A DNA stretch of 5,975 nucleotides. It comes from Chloroflexota bacterium (lineage in GTDB: Bacteria > Chloroflexota > Anaerolineae > Promineifilales > Promineifilaceae). A program made the translations under genes and the position numbers. The notes under the pieces were generated by a model. It ran no database searches, was not told the origin of the DNA, and saw only the letters and a list, made by a program, of their open reading frames with translations. Positions 1-5,733 of the stretch are shown one piece after another (the stretch's first letter is position 1; the number at the start of each line of letters is the position of its first letter). The stretch is from contig JAUVOB010000109.1 in NCBI GenBank assembly GCA_030599405.1, forward strand, positions 1 to 5,975, read 5' to 3'.

Positions 1-662
1 AGTAGGGCAATATTAAGGGCCAGTAAACCTACTGTCAGAGTAGCAGTACCCAGCCAATCGATCCGGGGCCGGCTAACTGGACGGGGTAAATCTCGTAAGA
101 TCCACCAAGAGGCGGCGATGCCGATCAAAGCCAAGGGGATATTCAAATAGAACTGCCACTGCCAGCTAAGGAAACGTACCAGGAGCGCTCCATAGAGCGG
201 ACCCCACACCCATCCGGCTGTATCGATCGCTCCCAACGTACCAAGGGCTGTCGGCCGTTTCTTCGCTTCATATACGTCGCCGATGATAGCCATGCCCACA
301 GGTACCATCGCTCCTCCGCCCAAAGCCGTCAAGACCCGGCCAAATATGAAGGAAGGGAGGTCAGGCGCCAAAGGGACCCAGATCGAACCAGCCAAAAATA
401 GAGTAAACGCGGCAATGTATACCGGTCGCCGGCCGAGAATATCGCTAATCCGACCGACAAATGGCATGACTACCACGTAGGCTATCAGGTACGCGTTAAC
501 GATCCAGGCTGCGTCGTCAAGACCGTCTGGAAGAGGGATTTCCAGGTCGAAGACGATCTGACGAAGCATCGTGGAGACCACCGTTAGATCGTCCGCGGCA
601 ACAAATACGCCGAAGGCTAGAACGATTAGAATAGCGTTGGCTGGCGGTTTACGAGATGACAT
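1..662 (-). CDS. MFS transporter, DHA2 (EmrB/QacA-like) drug exporter family, partial (C-terminus off the left edge)
   Basis: Probably an inner-membrane proton-driven exporter of drugs or small metabolites; the substrate cannot be read from the sequence. The frame is open from an ATG at 662 to the window edge (220 codons, about six transmembrane helices). Helix 1 (residues ~10-31) ends in DDLTVVSTMLRQ, matching the DHA2 pattern LDxTIVxVALP. W53IVNAYLIAY is the usual helix 2 start. MFS motif A is G70RISDILGRRP80 in the loop between helices 2 and 3. R109VLTALGGGAM fits motif B, with Thr where Gln is usual. G144AIDTAGWVWGPLYGA is the antiporter motif C, with Ala replacing the final Gly. W167QWQFYLNIP follows, as in DHA2 members. 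No strong Shine-Dalgarno precedes the ATG (only CAGG), so the start is supported mainly by the position of helix 1. The 107-residue gene lies 96 bases upstream on the same strand, and co-transcription is possible. The family call is secure; the substrate is unknown. Confidence 0.92.
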   Translation of the reverse strand, partial: MSSRKPPANAILIVLAFGVFVAADDLTVVSTMLRQIVFDLEIPLPDGLDDAAWIVNAYLIAYVVVMPFVGRISDILGRRPVYIAAFTLFLAGSIWVPLAPDLPSFIFGRVLTALGGGAMVPVGMAIIGDVYEAKKRPTALGTLGAIDTAGWVWGPLYGALLVRFLSWQWQFYLNIPLALIGIAASWWILRDLPRPVSRPRIDWLGTATLTVGLLALNIAL

Positions 663-758
663 AGCCTGATAAATCGGAACGAGATAGGGATAGAGTAAAG
701 CCAGGTGGGAAACTCAGAGCATTGAAAAAGGTTGTCATAGTTTAAAAGCGAAGCAGAA
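663..758. other. Intergenic gap between the 107-residue gene and the MFS gene
   Basis: The gap is 96 bases between two genes on the minus strand. I see no hairpin followed by a T-run that would separate their transcription, and no convincing -35/-10 pair for the transporter. It could be an internal operon spacer or hold a weak promoter that cannot be recognised by eye. Confidence 0.4.
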
Positions 759-1082
759 TCAGAGGAAAATTTCCTTCAGGTCGGCTGATATCTCGGAGGC
801 AATTATGCGAGAAGGTACTGTTGGATCGTGAGATACTACCATCTCTTTTCCTTCTATAGCGAGCTTGCGGATTCCCTCAATCTGGGATAGAGATAGTGCC
901 AGAGCCGATCCCTTCTCCATCGCCTGTGCCGTAAGATACCTTTCTTCCCCCAAACCAGACAAGGCAAGATTTGTGGTGACGGACACACTATTGACCTTAT
1001 CGTCTATTTCTGTTTTTATCTCAATGTATTCTGACAAGGCGATCCATCCATAAACATCGAGTTTAGCATTTTCGGCTTCCAT
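759..1082 (-). CDS. Hypothetical protein, 107 residues, function unknown
   Basis: I do not recognise a family. The product is a small, acidic, soluble-looking protein with no signal peptide or membrane segment. Its first half (residues ~7-43) alternates hydrophobic and polar residues as in beta strands, including DVYGWIALSEYIEI and VNSVSVTTNLAL. Residues ~46-77 look helical, with LTAQAMEKGSALALSLSQIE. The C-terminus (DPTVPSRIIASEISADLKE) ends in a second helix. The composition is normal for a real protein and clearly more protein-like than the 62-codon frame on the opposite strand (865-1053). The ATG at 1082 lacks a clear Shine-Dalgarno, and an in-frame TAG lies just upstream, so no longer start is available. 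The stop is TGA at 759-761. It sits upstream of the MFS gene on the same strand and may be co-transcribed. The small alpha/beta layout would fit an immunity-type or regulatory accessory protein, but nothing in the sequence proves it. Confidence 0.6.
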   Translation of the reverse strand: MEAENAKLDVYGWIALSEYIEIKTEIDDKVNSVSVTTNLALSGLGEERYLTAQAMEKGSALALSLSQIEGIRKLAIEGKEMVVSHDPTVPSRIIASEISADLKEIFL

Positions 1083-1126
1083 GAGCTACAACATTCAGAC
1101 AATTAGAGCCATCTAATCTAATGGGC

Positions 1127-1132
1127 TATAAT
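1127..1132 (+). promoter_or_regulatory. Candidate -10 element (TATAAT) upstream of the YtxH-like gene
   Basis: An exact TATAAT hexamer lies 154 bases upstream of the YtxH-like start codon. The -35 position about 17 bases upstream reads roughly TAGAGC, a poor match, and no TG extension is present. If used, it would give a long 5' leader. The candidate rests on the -10 match alone and could be chance in AT-rich DNA. Confidence 0.25.
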
Positions 1133-1275
1133 TCGAAGTGGACGAATGCGTAGCACATGGCTCATCAGGTTGGGTATTTCGCACCAGAGGTTATTCTAAA
1201 TCAAGGTATCGAAGACCAATCATGTAAGTCTGATACGCACAGTTTCAGAAATTATTGACCAATTTTAACCCCGAC

Positions 1276-1280
1276 GGAGG
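1276..1280 (+). promoter_or_regulatory. Ribosome binding site of the YtxH-like gene (GGAGG)
   Basis: GGAGG lies 6 bases before the ATG at 1287. It is a full-strength Shine-Dalgarno match at normal spacing and fixes the start at the first Met rather than Met4. Confidence 0.8.
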
Positions 1281-1286
1281 GCGTGG

Positions 1287-1508
1287 ATGAATAAGATGTT
1301 TAGCTTCGTGGCCGGAGCTTTTTGTGGAGCAATTGTGGGAGCAACTGCTGCGTTACTTTTGGCGCCTGCGTCTGGCGAAGACCTGCGTTCAGAAATGGTG
1401 AATCGGTGGGATGAGGCTCTAGCCGAGGCAAAACAGGCGATGGAGGAAACTCGCCTGGAGCTTCAAACACAATTTGAGCAGATGCAGAAGGGGAGCTATC
1501 AAGAGTAG
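1287..1508 (+). CDS. YtxH-domain small membrane protein
   Basis: The 73-residue protein has the YtxH layout: one glycine/alanine-rich transmembrane helix at residues ~6-27 (AGAFCGAIVGATAALLLAP), then the signature LLLAPxSGxxLR (L23-R34), then a charged helical tail (residues ~35-70) rich in Glu, Gln and Ala that is likely a coiled coil. YtxH proteins are widespread and poorly characterised, and some are linked to general stress responses in Bacillus. A biochemical role cannot be assigned here. The glycine-zipper helix suggests self-association in the membrane, with the tail probably cytoplasmic. It is transcribed alone and ends with TAG at 1506-1508, only 35 bases from the convergent end of the peptidase gene. 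The start is well supported by GGAGG at 1276-1280. Confidence 0.85.
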   Translation: MNKMFSFVAGAFCGAIVGATAALLLAPASGEDLRSEMVNRWDEALAEAKQAMEETRLELQTQFEQMQKGSYQE

Positions 1509-1548
1509 ATTGTTAAATGGTCCAACGAATCGACCCAATACTTCTACT
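1504..1548. terminator. Possible weak bidirectional stem structure between convergent genes
   Basis: The convergent stops are 35 bases apart. AGTAGA (1504-1509) is exactly complementary to TCTACT (1543-1548), and GGTC (1519-1522) can pair with GACC (1532-1535) inside it, with TTG/CAA between. The resulting stem is interrupted by bulges and has no T-run on either side, so it is not a standard intrinsic terminator. It may do nothing. Confidence 0.2.
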
Positions 1549-3685
1549 GTTCCGCAGTCAGCCAGTAAGATGCGGGTGATGAAATCATAGGATTCAAGGC
1601 GGCAACAACCAGAATTCCACCATCTTCACCGAGATCAAATGTCCACCGCCCCTGATTTAGTTCGTTTAGCGTCAAAGGTGTTACCTGGAAATTAGCGCCC
1701 TCTTCAATCAGAATCACCACCCAGGGCTGTGGTAGCAGCCTTCCAGTCTGAACAAAACCACTTGCCGACCAGCCAGCCGTATCGGAATCCGCATCCATCA
1801 CTAATGCAAGCTCCGGCACAGTGAAATTGTCGATAGCAAATCCTCCACCGCTGACTGCAGAATCGGTGAGGACCTCAAAGCGGATGGTTGCCACCTGACC
1901 GGCATATTGGCTCAGATCAATCGACTCCCTAACCCAACCACCGTCGTTATTTGCCTCATCCTGACTGCTGCCGCCAAAAGCCGGGCCAAACTCTCCCGGT
2001 GACGTATGTTCCGGCTCCAGAATATCCCAAGAGACGCCACCGTCGGTTGAAATGGTAACATAGGCGAAATCGTACTCTTCTTCTAGATCATACCAGGCTG
2101 AGAATTCGAGCGTTGCGCTGTTAAGCCCGGTCAAGTCGATATTTGCCGCGAGTTGAGCGTCCAGCTCATCTGCCATCGGTGCGTACCACATCCTGTCACT
2201 GGCTAAGCTAGTGGTTCCCATAAGATTAGCTGTCGTATCTCCGACAAAGCTGATCGTGATAGGGCCGGAGTGGTCAAGCTTGATATAGTGGACACCGTAC
2301 TGGTTAATTCTCTTTAGTGCACTGTATTCTGACGATGAAATCTCCTCCTCATGTACCGGCCGATGAAGTCGCAAATTAGCGTAGCCATATTCTGGGCCGG
2401 CGGTCAAGTCATCCACGTAATTGGCAACAGCCCAATTGCCTAGGAATTGCTCCAAAGTAACCTCGGGTTTGTAGGTCGCCAGAATGGCCTGCACTCCGGC
2501 CAGCCCGTCGGCCGGCTGGGACGATAATTCAGAAATCGCAGCCACTCCTAGCTGCTCCCAGAGATACACGGTAAAAAGAAAAGAAGCGCCGTAGTGGGCG
2601 TATAGTGAATCCTCATCCTCGAAGTTCCACGAATTTAAAGGAACATCCGGCTTGTGCAGATAATCAGTCACCGTATCTACGGTATCGAGTCCGGCGTATA
2701 GCTCAGTTAGCTGAGCCAAGCCCTCATTGATCCAGACAGACTCATTGGCATCGTTGTGCCATTGGATGAGGTGTTGTACTTCGTGAATGAGAGTGCCCTG
2801 GTAGAGATCATCTCCTAGGTTTAGGTTGGCCATATTAAGATAGACTATTTCTTGTTGATTGGAATCAATTACGACGGTCCAGGGGTATTCGTCTCCGCTG
2901 TTGAAGAATCCTAGCTCTCTGTCACCGTTGTACCCATCCAAATGCAATACGCTAAAATGGACGTCGTTGTCAACTCCAGGACGCCATTCCTCCCCAAATA
3001 GACGGCTAACAACCGGATAGAATTCCTCCTCAAAGCGCTCGGCCGCAGCTATCACCGACTCGGAATCGAAACCAAGGGCAGTCTCAACCCAAAAATAGGC
3101 GTGGTCTGTAACTGCCAGCAATTCTGCCTGGATACGACCTTCATCTGTCCTGAATACCTGGCGATCTCCGATTTCATATGGTTCACGTTGGATGGTCCTT
3201 TCGCCAATGTAACTAGATCCCAACCTGGCTGCACTCTCATAATAATCACGGGGTGGGTACCCTTCGTCCATCAACGCCCGAAGATACATCCAATGGTGAT
3301 CTTCGAGCGGCGTTTGCTCGATATCTGACGGAGGAGCGAACAGAGGCTCGGCTGTCTCTGTTTCGGTTGCATCAACCGTTGGCATCTGGGTAACCTGTGC
3401 CTCAGCTGTAGCGACTGGAGTCTTAACGGTGGGGGATTCGGTAGGCGCATCGGCGAGGGCCGGCGACTTGGTGGCTGATTCGAGGGTGCTTGCGAACTCA
3501 AATTCTGTCGTTGAGTCATCGAATGGCAGCAGTAGGAAGAATGCGACGCCCACAACGGCAATAGTAGCGCATACCATACAAAGTGACATGACAGCACAAC
3601 CTGTTGCCAGCCAGTACGCATTCCTGCTTGTTTTCCGATCAGGTTCAGGAGTCGCTGGTGTATTAATGGTCACTGATCTACCCAA
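1544..3685 (-). CDS. Membrane-anchored HExxH zinc metallopeptidase with immune-inhibitor-A-like C-terminal domain (downstream paralogue)
   Basis: Predicted extracellular zinc endopeptidase of 713 residues, tethered to the membrane. Order: short cytoplasmic N-terminus (1-23); transmembrane helix (~24-54) rich in Ala, Val, Cys and Leu; Thr/Pro/Glu-rich stalk (~56-125); catalytic region (~185-430); C-terminal beta-rich region. The active site is H301EVQH305 followed by W318INE321G, where Glu321 is the likely third zinc ligand (gluzincin, M30/hyicolysin-like). H364YGASFLFTVYLWEQLG matches the helix found after the active site in such enzymes. Residues ~515-625 (SAWYDLEEEYDFAYVTIST, then FAIDNFTVPEL) resemble the MAM-like domain of M6 immune inhibitor A proteins, followed by a final ~85-residue module. 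The substrate is unknown. The frame begins at TTG (3685), as an in-frame TAA lies just upstream. GTG at 3673 (residue 5), after GGGTAG, is an alternative start. Four bases separate it from the upstream paralogue, so coupled translation is likely. Confidence 0.85.
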   Translation of the reverse strand: MGRSVTINTPATPEPDRKTSRNAYWLATGCAVMSLCMVCATIAVVGVAFFLLLPFDDSTTEFEFASTLESATKSPALADAPTESPTVKTPVATAEAQVTQMPTVDATETETAEPLFAPPSDIEQTPLEDHHWMYLRALMDEGYPPRDYYESAARLGSSYIGERTIQREPYEIGDRQVFRTDEGRIQAELLAVTDHAYFWVETALGFDSESVIAAAERFEEEFYPVVSRLFGEEWRPGVDNDVHFSVLHLDGYNGDRELGFFNSGDEYPWTVVIDSNQQEIVYLNMANLNLGDDLYQGTLIHEVQHLIQWHNDANESVWINEGLAQLTELYAGLDTVDTVTDYLHKPDVPLNSWNFEDEDSLYAHYGASFLFTVYLWEQLGVAAISELSSQPADGLAGVQAILATYKPEVTLEQFLGNWAVANYVDDLTAGPEYGYANLRLHRPVHEEEISSSEYSALKRINQYGVHYIKLDHSGPITISFVGDTTANLMGTTSLASDRMWYAPMADELDAQLAANIDLTGLNSATLEFSAWYDLEEEYDFAYVTISTDGGVSWDILEPEHTSPGEFGPAFGGSSQDEANNDGGWVRESIDLSQYAGQVATIRFEVLTDSAVSGGGFAIDNFTVPELALVMDADSDTAGWSASGFVQTGRLLPQPWVVILIEEGANFQVTPLTLNELNQGRWTFDLGEDGGILVVAALNPMISSPASYWLTAEQ

Positions 3686-3689
3686 AACG

Positions 3690-5633
3690 TTATTCGGTTA
3701 CTTTGAACTGGTAACCTGCTGGCTGATTCGTTACAGGAGTGCTACCGGCAACAATTATAACAGCTTCATTGAAATCATCGCCGAAGGAGAATAACCACTG
3801 ACCCGTTTGATGGGAATCAAGATCTAGTTGTCTGATTTCATATGCTCCATCTTGAATCATAATCGCTTGAACAATAAACCGCTGGGGTAAATAGTTTGTA
3901 TGCCGGATAAACCCTTCAGAACTCCATTCCCGGTCGACCTTTTCGAAATCATCGTAGAAGCCAAGCTCGGGTATCGAGATGTCGTCGATTACAAAACCCT
4001 GCCCATGAACCGTGTCGTCTGTTACTGTCTCGAATCGGAGCTGTATCTTCTGTCCCGCAAATGGTGACAGATCGGCCGTCTCCTCTATCCATATGGGTGT
4101 TTTACCGCCACCGCTAACGCCGGTAAAGGCGGGACCATAACTGTTTCCTTGCGGGTTAGAGGAGGTACTGGAACCGGTGTCTAGAGGCAACCAGGTTGCC
4201 CCGTTATCAGTCGATACAGCTACGTAGGCATAATCCCATCCGTCTTCGAGTTCGTACCAGGTCCAGAAATTGAGAGTTGCCCGGTCAACCGCGCTTAAAT
4301 CAAGTTCCCTGGTTAGAGTCATATCAGAATCATCGGCTGGATAGCTGCTCCAGATAAATTGCCCGTTGCGAGGCTGCGTGTCAACCAGACGCACTTGCTG
4401 CGTCCCAGTAAAGACGAAGGATACTGGTTTCTCGCTCCTGATACGGAGATAGTCCGCGCCAAATTGTTGAATAGTCGCCTGTCCACTTGCCGGGAAACGC
4501 CTGATATCTTCGACATCGTCTATTTCTGGAAGATCTAGATCCCGATAGAAATAGAGACCATTGTCAGCCAGACTACTGTCGAGGTAATTGGCGACAAGCC
4601 ACTGGGCAAAGAAATCGTCAAAGCTGATGCCAGGATTGATATCCAACAACACCTGCTCAATACTCATGATGCCATTATCGGGTTGTGATACCAGCGATCG
4701 CGTCGCCTTCTCCCCATATTGTTCAAGAAAATAGGCGAAGAAGAGAAACGACGCTCCGTAGTGGGCGTCTGCTTCCTCGCCTTCATAATGGAAATCGTTA
4801 AGTTGTACATCCGGCTGTCTTGAGAAGGCTTCTAGGTACGCCGATTCGCTGTATCCATTTAGGAAGCTAGACAACTCAGAAAGACCTTCGTTTATCCATA
4901 CCTCCTCGTTACCATCTACGTTCCAGTGAATCATGTGTTGCATCTCATGGGCGATGACATGATAATACCGCTCGCTTCCGACGGGGGCGCGATTCAGACT
5001 TAGGTACATGAGTTCACGCTCATTTGAGTATTGATTCACATCAGTGACAAATTCGTCGGCCTGTGAGAAGTAGCCGATCGTCCCACCACCCAAATCGGCA
5101 AGATGCAGGATATTCACCCTCGGATCGCCATCGATTCCAGGCTGCCATTCTTGACCGAAGAACGTTCGACTTATGGGAAGGATTTGCTCTTCGATCTTTT
5201 GCGCCGCTTGTTTTAACATCTCGGCATCAACAGGTACGCCATTCTCAAACCAGAGATTGAGGTGATCCGACCGGTAAAGGAGTGTCGCCTCTATTTGAAG
5301 GTTTTCATCGTTATCATGGTCTTTGTACCAGAAGTTCGCTAGGTCGCCATTTTCGTACTCAATAGGCTCGATCCTGGCGATATAGGGTATATCCGGGTTA
5401 TCATTGAAGCGTTGGGTTAAAGCGACTAGATCTCGGCGCGGGATGATTGCCTCTTCGATTTCAAGCTGATTGTTATACGACTCGGCCTGAGGCGCTAAAT
5501 AAGCCGCGGGGTCGATATCCGGCTCGTCGCGCCCTTGCACTAACGAACCGCAGCTCATCAAGAGAATAGACAAAGTTATGGAAATCACGGCTCCGATCAG
5601 GAGACTGGAATAGCGCGTATTGCCAGGTCGCAT
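3690..5633 (-). CDS. Lipoprotein HExxH zinc metallopeptidase with immune-inhibitor-A-like C-terminal domain (upstream paralogue)
   Basis: Predicted secreted lipoprotein zinc peptidase of 647 residues. The N-terminus has positive charges (R2, R7), a hydrophobic stretch (~9-26) and a lipobox LMSC with lipidated Cys28. The mature region starts GSLVQGRDEPD and lacks the long Thr/Pro stalk of its paralogue. The catalytic region (~115-360) holds H229EMQH233 and W246INE249G, again with 15 residues between the second His and the Glu, and then H291YGASFLFFAYFLEQYG. The C-terminal region has NFWTWYELEDGWDYAYVAVS (~455-474) and GFVIDDISIPELG (~546-558), the pattern of the immune inhibitor A MAM-like domain. 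The last ~85 residues match the end of the paralogue (GFIRHTNYLPQRFIVQ versus GFVQTGRLLPQPWVVI). The ATG at 5633 is the only reasonable start: an in-frame TAA lies just upstream, and the next Met (26) is inside the signal peptide. It is the first gene of a two-gene unit. The family call is firm; the substrate and M30 assignment are inferred. Confidence 0.88.
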   Translation of the reverse strand: MRPGNTRYSSLLIGAVISITLSILLMSCGSLVQGRDEPDIDPAAYLAPQAESYNNQLEIEEAIIPRRDLVALTQRFNDNPDIPYIARIEPIEYENGDLANFWYKDHDNDENLQIEATLLYRSDHLNLWFENGVPVDAEMLKQAAQKIEEQILPISRTFFGQEWQPGIDGDPRVNILHLADLGGGTIGYFSQADEFVTDVNQYSNERELMYLSLNRAPVGSERYYHVIAHEMQHMIHWNVDGNEEVWINEGLSELSSFLNGYSESAYLEAFSRQPDVQLNDFHYEGEEADAHYGASFLFFAYFLEQYGEKATRSLVSQPDNGIMSIEQVLLDINPGISFDDFFAQWLVANYLDSSLADNGLYFYRDLDLPEIDDVEDIRRFPASGQATIQQFGADYLRIRSEKPVSFVFTGTQQVRLVDTQPRNGQFIWSSYPADDSDMTLTRELDLSAVDRATLNFWTWYELEDGWDYAYVAVSTDNGATWLPLDTGSSTSSNPQGNSYGPAFTGVSGGGKTPIWIEETADLSPFAGQKIQLRFETVTDDTVHGQGFVIDDISIPELGFYDDFEKVDREWSSEGFIRHTNYLPQRFIVQAIMIQDGAYEIRQLDLDSHQTGQWLFSFGDDFNEAVIIVAGSTPVTNQPAGYQFKVTE

Positions 5634-5644
5634 AATGACGGCTG

Positions 5645-5672
5645 ATTATACGGTTCACATACTGGATCGCAA
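5645..5672 (-). promoter_or_regulatory. Predicted promoter of the metallopeptidase unit (TTGCGA-16-TATAAT)
   Basis: Read on the minus strand, TTGCGA (5672-5667) is followed after 16 bases by a perfect TATAAT (5650-5645). The -35 matches the consensus at four of six positions and the spacing is acceptable. Only 11 bases lie between TATAAT and the ATG at 5633, so a start about 7 bases after the -10 would leave a leader of about 4-5 bases. This agrees with the absence of a Shine-Dalgarno before that ATG. Confidence 0.55.
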
Positions 5673-5724
5673 CTGAACAGGGACATAGGTGTTTCTGCAA
5701 TTTAGGGTTACGTAAAGCCCACTT

Positions 5725-5728
5725 GAGG
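5725..5728 (+). promoter_or_regulatory. Ribosome binding site of fabH (GAGG)
   Basis: GAGG, within TTGAGGTG, lies 5 bases before the ATG at 5734. This is normal spacing and supports that start codon. Confidence 0.7.
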
Positions 5729-5733
5729 TGTTT

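Larger units (their letters stand above)
1083..1286. other. Divergent intergenic region between the 107-residue gene and the YtxH-like gene
   Basis: The 204 bases separate two genes transcribed away from each other, so promoters for both should lie here. On the plus strand there is a perfect TATAAT at 1127-1132, without a good -35 at the normal distance. On the minus strand TAGAAT lies at 1193-1198, preceded by a weak TTGGTC at a short 15-base spacing. Short inverted repeats cluster at 1102-1131. No small gene or RNA gene is apparent. Confidence 0.5.
5634..5733. other. Divergent intergenic region between the peptidase unit and fabH
   Basis: These 100 bases must hold the 5' signals of both directions. 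The minus strand carries a recognisable sigma-70-type promoter for the peptidases. On the plus strand I see a Shine-Dalgarno for fabH but no convincing -35/-10 pair. Confidence 0.55.

Noticed and set aside
283..480. 65-codon open frame on the plus strand
   Set aside because: It lies wholly inside the MFS gene on the opposite strand and its product is low-complexity, rich in Pro, Arg and Thr. It is an antisense shadow.
763..775. AGGAAA-A-TTTCCT inverted repeat
   Set aside because: It lies in the last codons of the 107-residue gene, is AT-rich with a one-base centre, and is not followed by a T-run. It is unlikely to be a terminator and is probably chance.
865..1053. 62-codon open frame on the plus strand opposite the 107-residue gene
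   Set aside because: It has no ribosome binding site or recognisable domain and is shorter and less protein-like than the minus-strand frame covering it.
1255..1260. TTGACC as a -35 box for the YtxH-like gene
   Set aside because: A -10 at the normal distance would fall at about 1277-1283, on the GGAGG ribosome binding site, where the sequence is GC-rich and not TATAAT-like.
3271..3621. 116-codon minus-strand frame within the stalk-coding part of the second peptidase gene
   Set aside because: It is a frame-shifted reading of the Thr/Pro-rich stalk and membrane helix, giving a Ser/Pro/Arg/Gln-rich product with no family features.
3429..3794. 121-codon plus-strand frame spanning the junction of the two peptidase genes
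   Set aside because: It is antisense to two well-supported coding regions and has no domain or ribosome binding site.
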